Source: Acidimicrobiaceae bacterium
GTDB taxonomy: Bacteria; Actinomycetota; Acidimicrobiia; Acidimicrobiales; Poriferisodalaceae
Assembly (NCBI GenBank): GCA_002719335.1
Contig: PBHE01000007.1
Location: forward strand, 62,001 to 126,000
DNA length: 64,000 nt
Direction of reading: 5' to 3'
This document shows positions 27,912 to 37,440 of this stretch, piece by piece (the stretch's first letter is position 1; each line of letters opens with the position of its first letter). The position numbers and the translations under genes are program-made. The notes beneath the pieces are model-generated. The model did not search any database. It worked only from the letters and a program-made list of their open reading frames with translations, and was not told where the DNA came from.

Positions 27912-28274
27912 GTGGCACGAGTAAAACGTTCTGTCGCAGGTCGCAAGAGCCGAAAAGCGACCTTGGAAAAAGCTAAGGGCTATTACGGCAACAAGAGTCG
28001 TTCCTATAGGGCTGCCAATGAGCAACTCATGCACAGTGGCAACTATGCGTTTAGGGACCGCCGAGCCCGCAAAGGTGAATTCCGTCGACTTTGGATTCAA
28101 AGGATCAATGCTGCTGCTCGACAAAATGGTACGAGCTACAGCAAATTGGTTAATGGACTCAATGCTGCGGACATTCGGGTAGACCGAAAAATTCTGGCCG
28201 ACATGGCTGTCAACGACCCCGAGGCATTCAGCACGCTCGTTGAGAGAGCTGAGTCGGCCCGCCAAGCAAGCTGA
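27912..28274 (+). CDS. rplT: ribosomal protein bL20
   Basis: 120 aa 50S assembly protein. [23 protein letters not shown]-type N-terminal tail followed by [26 protein letters not shown] start with GAGGAG upstream. In other bacteria L20 represses this operon by binding the leader; the hairpins before infC make that worth testing here. Confidence 0.97.
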   Translation: MARVKRSVAGRKSRKATLEKAKGYYGNKSRSYRAANEQLMHSGNYAFRDRRARKGEFRRLWIQRINAAARQNGTSYSKLVNGLNAADIRVDRKILADMAVNDPEAFSTLVERAESARQAS

Positions 28275-28318
28275 CTCTTTCTCCCCGGTCTCGAAGGCTT
28301 ACTCGCCTCCGACGGTTA

Positions 28319-29047
28319 GTGCGCGATAGACGCTATCGCGACGCCGAAGGTGTGGCGGTCATAGAAGGTCCGCGTCCGCTCAGGACGGCAATCGAAATTG
28401 GTGTCGATCTCGAAGAAGTTTTCTTTCGGCCCGACCAAGAGCAAATTTTTGACTCTGTTGGAACCATCAATGCAAATTTTTACGAAGTTGATGCTCGGAC
28501 ACTCGATGAGATTTCTGACAGCAGTTCGCCTCAAGGAGTGCTTGCCGTCACTAAAGTTCACGAGACTGCTCTCGACGTCATAGCCGGAATGCAACGCGTT
28601 GTTGTGATCGACTCCGTCCAAGATCCAGGCAACGTCGGCGCGATTGTCCGCACTGCAGCAGCGGCTCGGTTTGATGCCGTCATCACCGGACCAGGAACGG
28701 CCGATTTGTGGAGCCCCAGGGCAATTAGAGCGAGCGCCGGTACTGTCTTTGCGCTCAATGTTGTTAGGCGAGTCGATCTGGAGTCAGCACTTGACCTTTT
28801 AGGTGCTGCTGGACACTCGGTTCTAGCAACCGATTCTCAAGGCGAGATCAGCATCAACGACATCCAGGTCGTGGACCGGATGACCCTTATGTTAGGTAGT
28901 GAAGCTCACGGCGTATCTGAAGCCGTGATGGCGCACACCGATGCAATGATCAGGGTCCCTATGGGGCCATTCGTTGAGTCCCTTAATGTTGCAGTCGCCG
29001 CTGGAATAGTTATGTACTCGATACCAAAAGAAAGACAAGATGACTAG
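28319..29047 (+). CDS. TrmH/SpoU-family RNA 2'-O-methyltransferase
   Basis: 242 aa from GTG. N-terminal L30e-like substrate-binding region (AVIEGPRPLRTA), then a SPOUT knot domain with VQDPGNVGAIVRTAAA (motif 1), LMLGSEAHGVS (motif 2) and VPMGPFVESLNVAVAAGI (motif 3). It probably methylates 23S rRNA or tRNA ribose. The residues encoded just upstream (SRRLTRLRRL) look like the usual family N-terminus, so translation may begin at CTG 28271, overlapping the rplT stop. Common neighbour of rplT and pheS. Confidence 0.87.
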   Translation: MRDRRYRDAEGVAVIEGPRPLRTAIEIGVDLEEVFFRPDQEQIFDSVGTINANFYEVDARTLDEISDSSSPQGVLAVTKVHETALDVIAGMQRVVVIDSVQDPGNVGAIVRTAAAARFDAVITGPGTADLWSPRAIRASAGTVFALNVVRRVDLESALDLLGAAGHSVLATDSQGEISINDIQVVDRMTLMLGSEAHGVSEAVMAHTDAMIRVPMGPFVESLNVAVAAGIVMYSIPKERQDD

Positions 29048-29088
29048 ACCGTTCACTTATGTGCTTCTGGTAGCCGCCTCGCTAGCCG

Positions 29089-29094
29089 TATCCT
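29089..29094 (+). promoter_or_regulatory. -10 box of pheST
   Basis: TATCCT, 7 nt before the pheS GTG, with no ribosome-binding site; leaderless arrangement. No T-box space is present. Confidence 0.5.
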
Positions 29095-29101
29095 TCACAT
29101 T

Positions 29102-30172
29102 GTGAGTGTTCACCGCCAGATTGCAGAAGCTCGAGCGGCCGCCGTATCGAGTATTGAACAGGCGGACGATCTTGAAAGCCTGATGGCTCTTGAGTCCACG
29201 CTATTTGGGAAGAAATCGCAATTGGGCAGCCTCAAACGGTTAATGGCCGAAGTTAATGCAAAGGAACGAGCCGGAGTTGGCCAGGCCCTCAACGAGGCGC
29301 AGGAAATAGTTCGAGAAGCACATGCTGTTGCAAAGGAACGGTTCCTTTCGGTTACTCGGCGAGTGCAGCTTGAGGCAGAACGGCTCGATTTAAGTGAATC
29401 ATTGGAGTCAACTGCTCGAGGGCATCTACACCTCGTAACGCAGACCATGGAACGTTTAGAAGATGTCTTTGTGGGAATGGGTTTCACTGTTTCGGAGGGC
29501 CCGCAGGCGGAAACAGATTGGTACAACTTTGAGGCGCTAAATCTTCCAGCCGCCCACCCAGCAAGATCCATGTTTGACACTCTGTACTTAGATCTAGGTG
29601 ATCGAACGGAAATAGGGGACGGCGAAGGCGGGGAAGCAACAAACATCTTGCTTCGAACGCACACTTCTCCGGTTCAAATTCGTGTGATGGAAACGTCCCC
29701 GCCGCCGATCTACACCGTGTGCCCCGGGCGAGTGTTCCGAAGAGACACTGCCGATGCCAGCCATATGCCGGTGTTCCACCAAATCGAAGGTTTAGTCGTT
29801 GACCATGACATAAGTCTGGCCGATTTATCCGGAACCTTGAATGAATTCACCGCCGCCTATTTCGGCGGCTCGATTCGTAGTCGATTGCGCCCCTCCTACT
29901 TCCCCTTTACCGAGCCGAGCGCAGAATTTGATATCACTTGCGTCATATGTGAGGGAGATGGGTGTCAAACATGCCAGCGAACCGGTTGGATTGAACTCGG
30001 CGGATGTGGAATGGTTCACCCAAACGTATTGGGAAACTGTGGGATCGACAGCGAAGAATGGACCGGTTTCGCATTTGGCTTTGGCATTGATCGCTTGGCG
30101 CTCATGAGATATGGCATCAAAGATCTGCGAGACATGTACACCAACGACATTCGCTTCCTTAGGCAGTTTTAG
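29102..30172 (+). CDS. pheS: phenylalanyl-tRNA synthetase alpha subunit
   Basis: Catalytic class II subunit of the alpha2beta2 enzyme. 356 aa: N-terminal coiled-coil tRNA-binding arm (residues 1-100), then GPQAETDWYNFEALNLP, LRTHTSPVQIR (motif 2 region), FRRDTADASHMPVFHQ and GFGIDRLAL (motif 3). A four-Cys insert CVICEGDGCQTC before GGCGMVHPNV looks like a small zinc site; it occurs in several bacterial PheS lineages. GTG start. Confidence 0.96.
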   Translation: MSVHRQIAEARAAAVSSIEQADDLESLMALESTLFGKKSQLGSLKRLMAEVNAKERAGVGQALNEAQEIVREAHAVAKERFLSVTRRVQLEAERLDLSESLESTARGHLHLVTQTMERLEDVFVGMGFTVSEGPQAETDWYNFEALNLPAAHPARSMFDTLYLDLGDRTEIGDGEGGEATNILLRTHTSPVQIRVMETSPPPIYTVCPGRVFRRDTADASHMPVFHQIEGLVVDHDISLADLSGTLNEFTAAYFGGSIRSRLRPSYFPFTEPSAEFDITCVICEGDGCQTCQRTGWIELGGCGMVHPNVLGNCGIDSEEWTGFAFGFGIDRLALMRYGIKDLRDMYTNDIRFLRQF

Positions 30173-30184
30173 GCGAGGCTTGAG

Positions 30185-32554
30185 ATGAAAGTTCTTCTTT
30201 CCTGGTTGCGTGAATTTGCGCCGATCGATGGTGATCCACAAGAACTCGCTGATCATCTGAGCGACCTCGGTATGGCAGTCGAGGAGATGCGACTCCTTGA
30301 CCCACTTGATGGCGTAGTTGTGGCCAAAGTCGTGGATCTTAGACGACACCCCGAGGCGGACAGGATTCAACTCGTTGATGTCGAAATTGATGATGAGCAA
30401 CTGCAAGTCTGTTGCGGCGCCTTCAACATGGCCATCGGCGATCTGATTCCCTTTGCGACGATTGGCACCGTAATGCCGAATGGCATGGAGATCTCGCAGA
30501 GAACAATGCGAGGTGAAATCTCAAATGGGATGTGCTGTTCCGCCTCAGAACTTGGTTTGGGTTCTGATCGCGACGGCATCATGATTCTCCCCAACGACCT
30601 TCATCTAGGTGCTCCACTCATGGATCAATTAGGCCTAGAGGGAGATGTTCTCTGGGACCTTGAGATCAATCCCAATCGCCCAGATGCTATGTCCGTAGCC
30701 GGCGTGGCTCGCGACCTAGCAGCGAGACTTGGCCTCCCGTTTGCCATTCCCAAATGGGCGACGGCTCAGACTGATGACTCTGGAAATGAATTGGCGACAA
30801 TCCAAATCCAGGACGGATCGTTGTGCCCAAGGTTCTGTGCGCGAGTGATTCGCGGGGTCACCGTGGGTGATTCGCCATTGTGGATGCAGATGAGGCTCAC
30901 TCTGCTGGGCATGCGGCCAATCAATTCGGTAGTTGACGTGTCGAACTACGTCATGCTTGAACTGGGAACCCCGAACCACACCTACGATCTCTCTCTTGTT
31001 CCCCGAGGACACATAGGTGTTCGTCGAGCCCAAGAGGGAGAAACCATTGTCACCCTCGACAATCAGGAACGAGAATTGGCACCGGGTGACGGGTTGATCG
31101 TCGACCACGCTGACCAACCAATAGGGATCGCTGGAGTTATGGGAGGAGCAAGTACGGAAATTTCTTCAAGTACGGATGCTGTGCTCCTGGAACTCGCAAG
31201 CTGGGAACCTGAGTCAATCGCGCGAACTTCACAACGACTGGGCATTCGATCGGAAGCGTCCGCTCGGTTTGAACGAGGCACCGACTGGGACATCAATTCG
31301 TTGGCGGTAGAACGATTTTGTTATTTGCTGAACGAGGTCTCGCCTGGCGGCGTCGAAGTAGTCGGGCAAGTGATCGATGCTGAAGGAATTCTTCCTGACC
31401 GAATTTCGGTTCCCGTGCGAACATCTCGCATAAGCACGCTTCTAGGGCGAGCTTTCGGAGCCGACGAGATTCGATCCCTGTTGGAACCCATCGGGTTCGT
31501 GGTCGAACAGACCGATGATGTCAACGTCCAATCTGTCACGGTTCCTTCATTTCGGCCCGACACCGAAACCGAAACTGACGTCGCTGAGGAAATAGCGCGT
31601 CATTATGGCTACGGGAAGCTTGGGAGCACAGTTCCGCGATCACCTGAGGCAGGACATCTAACTCCTCAACAAAAACTTCGTCGAGTTGTGCGACAGGTCA
31701 TGGTTGGCGCCGGCGTAGCCGAAGCAATGCCCAACCCGTTCATAGCCCCCGATGAGATTGCCAAAGCGAGCCTGCAAATTGACGACCCAATTCGATTGCT
31801 GAACCCGCTGGCGGTAGAAGAGTCGGTACTTCGGCCTTCCCTCTTACCAGGGTTACTGACCGCTATGTCCTACAACTATTCTCACCGCAACAGGGGAGTA
31901 GGCCTATTCGAAACAGGGGTCGTTTTCGAAATCTCTGCCGACGACGCCCCTTTGCCTGCAGAGCATGAACATCTAGCGGTTCTTCTTGGTGGACGCGATG
32001 CTTTTGCCGCGATCAGTTTGATGGAGACTCTCGCATCGGCATTACATCTGCAGTTTGAGCTATCTAACTCGGACGACCTGCCGGGCATACATCCAACCCG
32101 CGGTGCACGCATATCGGTGGGTCGATTAGAGGTGGGAGTAGTTGGAGAAGTTGACCCTGGGGTCTTAGAACGCTACGAGATTGACGAACGATGTGGGTGG
32201 CTCGATATTCGACTCGACCTGATCACCGACGCTGCGGTAGCGGCCGGCGATGTTTCCTATCAGCAAGTGTCTAGCTACCCGTCTAGCGATGTAGACCTAG
32301 CTTTTCTCGTTAACGACGGGGTGCAGGCTTCCACGATTGAAGACACCTTGCGTAAAGCCGCAGGTGAAGAACTTCAAGGGTTGGCGCTGTTCGACGTATT
32401 CCGAGGTGACCAGCTCGAAGGCAGTTCGCGCTCACTAGCCTTTTCGTTGCGCCTTCAAGCCGCCGACCGCACACTCACAGACGAAGAAGTCGGTGTCGTT
32501 CGCCAACGCTGTATAGACGCCGTCGAATCATTACATCCCGCCACCCTGCGCTAG
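30185..32554 (+). CDS. pheT: phenylalanyl-tRNA synthetase beta subunit
   Basis: tRNA-binding and editing subunit. 789 aa: N-terminal MKVLLSWLREF, EMAP-II-like tRNA-binding domain at about 40-150 (VGAF-type CCGAFNMAIGD), B3/B4 editing domain (ASWEPESIARTSQRLGIRSEAS, given here in parts: RTSQRLGIRSEASARFERG), B5 domain, catalytic-like core and a C-terminal FDX-ACB anticodon-binding domain (SSYPSSDVDLAF). Twelve bp downstream of pheS. Full length. Confidence 0.96.
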   Translation: MKVLLSWLREFAPIDGDPQELADHLSDLGMAVEEMRLLDPLDGVVVAKVVDLRRHPEADRIQLVDVEIDDEQLQVCCGAFNMAIGDLIPFATIGTVMPNGMEISQRTMRGEISNGMCCSASELGLGSDRDGIMILPNDLHLGAPLMDQLGLEGDVLWDLEINPNRPDAMSVAGVARDLAARLGLPFAIPKWATAQTDDSGNELATIQIQDGSLCPRFCARVIRGVTVGDSPLWMQMRLTLLGMRPINSVVDVSNYVMLELGTPNHTYDLSLVPRGHIGVRRAQEGETIVTLDNQERELAPGDGLIVDHADQPIGIAGVMGGASTEISSSTDAVLLELASWEPESIARTSQRLGIRSEASARFERGTDWDINSLAVERFCYLLNEVSPGGVEVVGQVIDAEGILPDRISVPVRTSRISTLLGRAFGADEIRSLLEPIGFVVEQTDDVNVQSVTVPSFRPDTETETDVAEEIARHYGYGKLGSTVPRSPEAGHLTPQQKLRRVVRQVMVGAGVAEAMPNPFIAPDEIAKASLQIDDPIRLLNPLAVEESVLRPSLLPGLLTAMSYNYSHRNRGVGLFETGVVFEISADDAPLPAEHEHLAVLLGGRDAFAAISLMETLASALHLQFELSNSDDLPGIHPTRGARISVGRLEVGVVGEVDPGVLERYEIDERCGWLDIRLDLITDAAVAAGDVSYQQVSSYPSSDVDLAFLVNDGVQASTIEDTLRKAAGEELQGLALFDVFRGDQLEGSSRSLAFSLRLQAADRTLTDEEVGVVRQRCIDAVESLHPATLR

Positions 32555-32569
32555 CGAGCAACCCGCCAA

Positions 32570-33487
32570 TCAATACCCGAGGGCCACATCGACTGGACCC
32601 AACAACGGTAATCCAGTGACGTAACGCCGAACGTTCGCGGTCACTCTGTCAGCAAGTAATGGGAGACCCATCTCGGGCGTATTTCCGATGTGGGGAGTGA
32701 TGATGCAATTATCGAGCGACCACAGGGCATGCCCATCTGGAAGAGGTTCAGGATCAGTAACGTCAAGAGCCGCTCCGCCAATAGAACCATTTTGCAACGC
32801 GTCCACTAGGTCTGAAGTCACGATGTGCCCACCGCGCGCGACATTGATCACCCAAGCATGCTTGGGAAGCAACGCAAGTTCGTTCTCGGCGATGATGCCC
32901 GAGGTTTCAGGTGTTAGGGCGAGAGCCAGCACTAGCAAATCGGTATTTGGAAGAACACCGTGCAGGTGGTGCGATCCAACGACCTCGTTTGCGCCTTCCA
33001 TAGGGAGAACCTGGTTACGAACAACGGTCACATGACAACGAAACGGCGAGAGAAGAGGTAGCAGTTCTTCCGTTATTCCTCCGCCTCCGAGAATCGTGAC
33101 CCTCGCGTCAAGCAAGTTTTGACCCTCTGGCGCTAACCACTTCTCTGCTCGACCAAAGGTGCCGAGTCCTCTGAAGCCCGCTAACGCGAGCATCAGAGCG
33201 TGCTCGGCTACTGGTGCCGCATAAACACCTTTGCCGCAGGTCCATTCGAGGTTGGGTCGGGCGCGAAGCATGTCGAGGAACGGTTCGATGCCAGCGTACG
33301 GAAGTTGTACCCATCGGATATTCGGGTTCGCGTCGAGCATCGCTGGAAGGAGGTCGGCGCGAGCTGGTTCAGCCCAAATTAATGCCTCGGCGACATCCGG
33401 ATCGACTAGCTGACCGCCACCGGCCCTCACGGCCGCAACTAGCGCCTCGCGTCGTGAACATTCAGGTTCCACAGCAATTTTGGCCAT
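32570..33487 (-). CDS. D-isomer-specific 2-hydroxyacid dehydrogenase
   Basis: 305 aa NAD(P)-dependent oxidoreductase. The cofactor loop is ILGGGGITEELL, where the third canonical Gly is Thr. The catalytic set is present: Arg of NVARGGHIV, Glu of DPEPLPDGH, His of TPHIGN. It reduces or oxidises an alpha-keto/alpha-hydroxy acid of unknown identity. TAGGTT 7 nt before the ATG suggests a leaderless gene. Converges on pheT with 15 bp between stops; this marks the left edge of the accessory island. Confidence 0.87.
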   Translation of the reverse strand: MAKIAVEPECSRREALVAAVRAGGGQLVDPDVAEALIWAEPARADLLPAMLDANPNIRWVQLPYAGIEPFLDMLRARPNLEWTCGKGVYAAPVAEHALMLALAGFRGLGTFGRAEKWLAPEGQNLLDARVTILGGGGITEELLPLLSPFRCHVTVVRNQVLPMEGANEVVGSHHLHGVLPNTDLLVLALALTPETSGIIAENELALLPKHAWVINVARGGHIVTSDLVDALQNGSIGGAALDVTDPEPLPDGHALWSLDNCIITPHIGNTPEMGLPLLADRVTANVRRYVTGLPLLGPVDVALGY

Positions 33488-33494
33488 ATCGATG

Positions 33495-33500
33495 AACCTA
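33495..33500 (-). promoter_or_regulatory. -10 box of the 2-hydroxyacid dehydrogenase gene
   Basis: TAGGTT on the minus strand, 7 nt before the ATG at 33487; leaderless arrangement. Confidence 0.45.
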
Positions 33501-33535
33501 GACGGCGGATGTCGATTTGTAGACCTTTTAACAGA

Positions 33536-33940
33536 TCATCCTCCGGAGTAAGTTCCAAAACTCCACACGTTTCCTTCGGGGTCAGTTGCTGCGAAACCGC
33601 GTGATCCGTAGTCTTCGTCCGTCAAACCTCGGATGATATTTGCTCCGCTTTCGACTGCTCGTCGGTGTAACTCATCGGGTTGATCGGTGACAACGTAGAC
33701 ACTGGATGGCCCATTGGGGAGTTCAAGATGAGCTGGATTGTCAGATGCTTCGTCGCCAAGCATCACTCCGCCACCTCCGGGCCACCTAAGTTGGGCGTGG
33801 ACCACACCTTTGCCAGTTTCATTTGCTATAACCAACTGTTCGTGAAAGCCGAAAGTTGTGGTGAGGAAATCGATGACGAGACGTGTGTTTTTGCAGCGAA
33901 TCGTTGGCCAGACTGTCGGATTGGGCACGTCGGATCCCAT
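33536..33940 (-). CDS. VOC (glyoxalase/bleomycin-resistance) family protein, PhnB-like
   Basis: 134 aa, two beta-alpha-beta-beta-beta modules. Ends with EDYGSRGFAATDPEGNVWSFG, typical of the PhnB/COG2764 group, in which metal binding is often lost. It could be a dioxygenase, isomerase or binding protein. The ATG directly abuts the SDR stop with no spacer, so both are co-transcribed and the SDR product may be its partner's substrate. Function unassigned. Confidence 0.78.
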   Translation of the reverse strand: MGSDVPNPTVWPTIRCKNTRLVIDFLTTTFGFHEQLVIANETGKGVVHAQLRWPGGGGVMLGDEASDNPAHLELPNGPSSVYVVTDQPDELHRRAVESGANIIRGLTDEDYGSRGFAATDPEGNVWSFGTYSGG

Positions 33941-34765
33941 CTAGGAGCGGCTGTCGGCGATCAGCCCGCCATCGGGGAAAATAATTTCTCCCGTCACGAA
34001 ACTTGCTTCGTCGCTGCAAAGATAAAGGCAGGCGTTCGCAATATCTGAGGGCTCTCCGAGCCGACGCAGAGGCGTTTCTTTCACCCGTGCCTCTACCCAC
34101 TTTTCGTTGCTTGTTGCTGCGCCGCTCATCGAGGTCTTTATGTAACCGGGGCCGACGGCGTTCACTCTTATGCCGTGTCGAGCAAGTTCAATCGCTCCAC
34201 ACTTGGTGAGCATCCAGACTCCAGCTTTGGAGACGCAGTAATCGGAAGCACCCATGAGAGCCGTCTTTCCTGCGACTGACGCAATATTAACGATCGCGCC
34301 GCCCCCCGATTCAGCCATTCGTTTGGCTACGAACTGGTTGGTGAGCATGACACCTGTGAGGTTCACATCTATTACACGTTGCCAACTTGCCAGTGACTTA
34401 TCGATAAGCATCATGTCGTGCTGGTCAAATCGATCAGCGGCTTTTTGCTCATCAGCTTCGCGACTCACATAATCCGCATGAGATATGCCGGCCGCGGCTA
34501 CACACGCGTCGATGGTCCCGAAAGCGTCAACAGCAGCCGAAGCCATTGCTTCCACTTCTTCGGGGAGTGAAGTGTCGACTTCCACAGGGATCGAATCAAC
34601 TCCAAGAGCTGCAACTTGGTCTGATACGGAATGGGCGCGTTCAAGATTTAGGTCCGCTACGACGACGCTCGCTCCCTCTTGCGCGAAACGCAGACAGCAG
34701 CCCATCCCTATTCCGGAAGCTCCCCCAGTAACAAGAACTACTTTTCCTTCCATACGTCCGGCCAT
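33941..34765 (-). CDS. short-chain dehydrogenase/reductase
   Basis: 274 aa classical SDR. Cofactor motif TGGASGIG near residue 13; VVVADLN ends strand 2 with Asp, favouring NAD(H). Active site: Ser in NIASVAGK, Tyr-x3-Lys in DYCVSKAG, then VNAVGPGYIKTSM. It has a 30-residue insert around SREADEQKAADRFDQHD. It likely oxidises a secondary alcohol in the island's pathway. GGGAGG ribosome-binding site; a TAGGTT box about 45 bp upstream is a possible promoter. Confidence 0.87.
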   Translation of the reverse strand: MAGRMEGKVVLVTGGASGIGMGCCLRFAQEGASVVVADLNLERAHSVSDQVAALGVDSIPVEVDTSLPEEVEAMASAAVDAFGTIDACVAAAGISHADYVSREADEQKAADRFDQHDMMLIDKSLASWQRVIDVNLTGVMLTNQFVAKRMAESGGGAIVNIASVAGKTALMGASDYCVSKAGVWMLTKCGAIELARHGIRVNAVGPGYIKTSMSGAATSNEKWVEARVKETPLRRLGEPSDIANACLYLCSDEASFVTGEIIFPDGGLIADSRS

Positions 34766-34936
34766 TAGCTACCTCCCAGCTTTCCAACGACAGCGTAGAG
34801 ACCTGAACCTAGCCTTGCCTGTCGCAGCCAGCACTAGACCGCGACCAGAAGAAGTAAACCGAACTGTCTGGAATGGGTTGCCAGGGTTGAAGGTGCCAAG
34901 GCGATGACTCAACTCAGCGTCCGAGGATCGGAATAG

Positions 34937-37339
34937 TTATTCGAGTACTCCTGCTATCACGAGCTCGGCTATTTGGTCAGCGTCGTAGCCCAGCAATTCG
35001 CTGAGAATTTCGAAGTTGTGTTCACCCCAAAGAGGTCCTGCACGTTCTGGTGTTCCGTCGCTGCGAGAGAGACGGAAGCCGTACTGTTCAACCCAACTGG
35101 AGCCGTACACTTCGTGAGGTACTTCCACAAAGTGATTGCGGTGCAGCAATTGAGGGTCTGCAGCAACTTCAGGGCTGTTCTGAACTCGATGTGATGGAAT
35201 CCCATTTGCCTGCAGGAGGTGGGTAGCTATGTCCGGGTCTTGTTCGCCGCACCAGTCGCTGAGTAGTTGGTTTAGCTCTTCTTCTCGATTAAGACGTTCA
35301 GCCAACTGCAGATCAGCGAGATCTTCTCGTCCTAAGGTATGAGCAAGTGCCGCCCATTGGTCGTCGCTTTCGCAGGCAATTGCTAGCCATTGATCTTCGG
35401 TGATTTCTCCGCATCGATACACCGAATGTGGTGCTTGCCAACGATCAGCATTGCCAATTCGAGTTTGAGCGAATCCGTTGACTTGTTGATCCAGGATTGC
35501 CTCCGTCAAGAAATGTATTCCTCCTTCGGCCTGTGAAAAATCAAGGACTGTTCCTTCGCCGGTCCGCTCCCTATGGTCCAGTGCTGCTATGAGGAGGGCT
35601 GCGGTGAGTCGCGGAGAAGTCGCGTCGGTGTAAGCAAGAAATGGGCCAGCTGGAAGCCGATCAGCCCACCCAGTTAATTCGTAATAGCCGCCAGTGGCCG
35701 CGCCCATATTTCCGAATCCAGGTATTGGTGACAACGGACCGGTTTGCCCGAATAGCGTGGTGGAGCAGATGATTAAACGAGGGTTGACCTTTAAGAGATC
35801 CGCTGGGCTTAAACCCATCCTGTCGAGCACTCCTGCTGAGAAGGCGTTGATTGCGATGTCGGATTGGGCTGCTAAATCCAAAACGACTTGCCGTGCCTCA
35901 GGAGCCTTGAGGTTGATTTGCAGGCTCTCCTTGTTTGCGTTGATGGAATGCCATTGCTGGCTGTTTTCCGGCCCATCGGGATCGTCGGGGTCTCGGGTTA
36001 GTCCTGAGGTTCTGACTTGGTCAGGTCGCGTTTGGGATTCGATCCGAATGACCCGCGCCCCGTAGTAACCCAACATTCGGGTCGCAAAAGGACCTGCATA
36101 CACCCAAGTGAAGTCGAGAACGGTCACCCCTTCGAACGGCTTTCGAGGTGTCGAGGTCTGCGCCCCGGAGGAACTAAATGGACGGGTTTCGGCAAGTACC
36201 TCGGCCGTGTGTTCACCCAGTGTGGGAGGCCTATCTAGACGCCGCAAACCTGTAGGGGAGCCATGTGCCCACGGTCCTGGGAATTTCACAATTCCCTCGA
36301 CCCCGTCCATATCAACTTCATCCCAAAAGCCGCGCTCGGAATAGTGAGGTGTTTCGAGAACATCAGCGGGTGTGATGACGGGAACCAGAAGCAATTTGTC
36401 TCGCTGGGCCATCTCAAACAGGTCTTTTTTTGAATAGGCGGCGAGAGCATTCGCTAGACACGCCGCTGTTCGCTCGGCAATCGATGCAACTTCTTCCAAC
36501 TCGTGTTCGCCGAGTAAGTCCGTCCAGTCGATTCCGCAGAGGTCGTCGTCTAAATGACCTTCACTCTGTACCCACTCAAGCAGGCGGTTCATGAATGAGC
36601 CAACGAGTATGCCAGGTAAGAAGGTGACTGTTACATGCCCGTCGAGGCACTCGTAGACGAAACGGAATTTAAGCATTCCTAACAGTTCGAATCCGCCGCC
36701 GGTTCGTTGGGCGGAGGGATTGTCACAGAGGGCCGTTGCTAGCCATCCTTGCGCAGTGAGTATCATTGCTTCCTGGGCAGATACGTCGATGTGTTGGCCG
36801 ATTCCGCTTTGTCTGCGATCTGAAAGTGCGATTAGTGCTGCGCATGCAGCTTCCGAGGCGGCATTGACCCAAACTTGCGGCGCTGAGATCCTTACTGGAG
36901 CGCGATCTTTGTAGCCGTTTAATGACATCGGGCCTGCGGCTGCGTTCAGAGTGAGATCGGTACCGATCCACTCTGACTTTGGTCCATCCTCACCGAAATT
37001 TGTCATTGACACTGTTACCAATGACGGGTTCAGGGCTCGAAGCTCGGAAAGATCGACGTCTAACGCTCCGCACTCGATTAGCACGTCTGCGGTCAGGGCT
37101 AAGTCCTTCAGGATCGCTTGATCCCCCATCAATACTGAACGTTTGCCCCGGTTGTACGCCCAATGTTGAAGTGAACGTTCCGGGTCCGCTTTGTTGCCAG
37201 CAAATGGAGGAAGGTGGCGTGAGCGTTGCCCTCCAGGAGGTTCAACTGCGATCACATCTGCACCTAATTGCGCAAGCAGTAGACCAGCAAAATGCCCGCG
37301 ATCATCAGTTAGATCGAGTACACGATAAGGCGACAGCAT
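34937..37339 (-). CDS. tandem-fused CaiB/BaiF (family III) CoA transferase, paralogue 1
   Basis: 800 aa made of two homologous family III CoA-transferase halves (about 1-385 and 405-800). Each half opens with a VLDLT/VLDFT strand and ends its core with GxGxxxDxSxxE: GQHIDVSAQEAM in the N-half, GTVLDFSQAEGG in the C-half. The residue aligned by eye with the catalytic Asp of formyl-CoA transferase is Glu in both halves. It would transfer CoA between carboxylic acids; substrate unknown. ATG 37339 is chosen because AGGGGGAA precedes it. Divergent from the carboxyltransferase gene across 101 bp. Confidence 0.85.
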   Translation of the reverse strand: MLSPYRVLDLTDDRGHFAGLLLAQLGADVIAVEPPGGQRSRHLPPFAGNKADPERSLQHWAYNRGKRSVLMGDQAILKDLALTADVLIECGALDVDLSELRALNPSLVTVSMTNFGEDGPKSEWIGTDLTLNAAAGPMSLNGYKDRAPVRISAPQVWVNAASEAACAALIALSDRRQSGIGQHIDVSAQEAMILTAQGWLATALCDNPSAQRTGGGFELLGMLKFRFVYECLDGHVTVTFLPGILVGSFMNRLLEWVQSEGHLDDDLCGIDWTDLLGEHELEEVASIAERTAACLANALAAYSKKDLFEMAQRDKLLLVPVITPADVLETPHYSERGFWDEVDMDGVEGIVKFPGPWAHGSPTGLRRLDRPPTLGEHTAEVLAETRPFSSSGAQTSTPRKPFEGVTVLDFTWVYAGPFATRMLGYYGARVIRIESQTRPDQVRTSGLTRDPDDPDGPENSQQWHSINANKESLQINLKAPEARQVVLDLAAQSDIAINAFSAGVLDRMGLSPADLLKVNPRLIICSTTLFGQTGPLSPIPGFGNMGAATGGYYELTGWADRLPAGPFLAYTDATSPRLTAALLIAALDHRERTGEGTVLDFSQAEGGIHFLTEAILDQQVNGFAQTRIGNADRWQAPHSVYRCGEITEDQWLAIACESDDQWAALAHTLGREDLADLQLAERLNREEELNQLLSDWCGEQDPDIATHLLQANGIPSHRVQNSPEVAADPQLLHRNHFVEVPHEVYGSSWVEQYGFRLSRSDGTPERAGPLWGEHNFEILSELLGYDADQIAELVIAGVLE

Positions 37340-37440
37340 TGTTCCCCCTGCCCGTCGGTTCTCATCATAGAGAACATGCAGGCAGGCTTTAGCGGAGATG
37401 GGCATAACGTGATGAACTATCGGCTTACCCCGAGGATCCC

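Noticed and set aside
29048-29101. T-box leader before pheS or tyrS
   Set aside because: Both gaps are about 50 bp, too short, and pheS has a leaderless -10 box.
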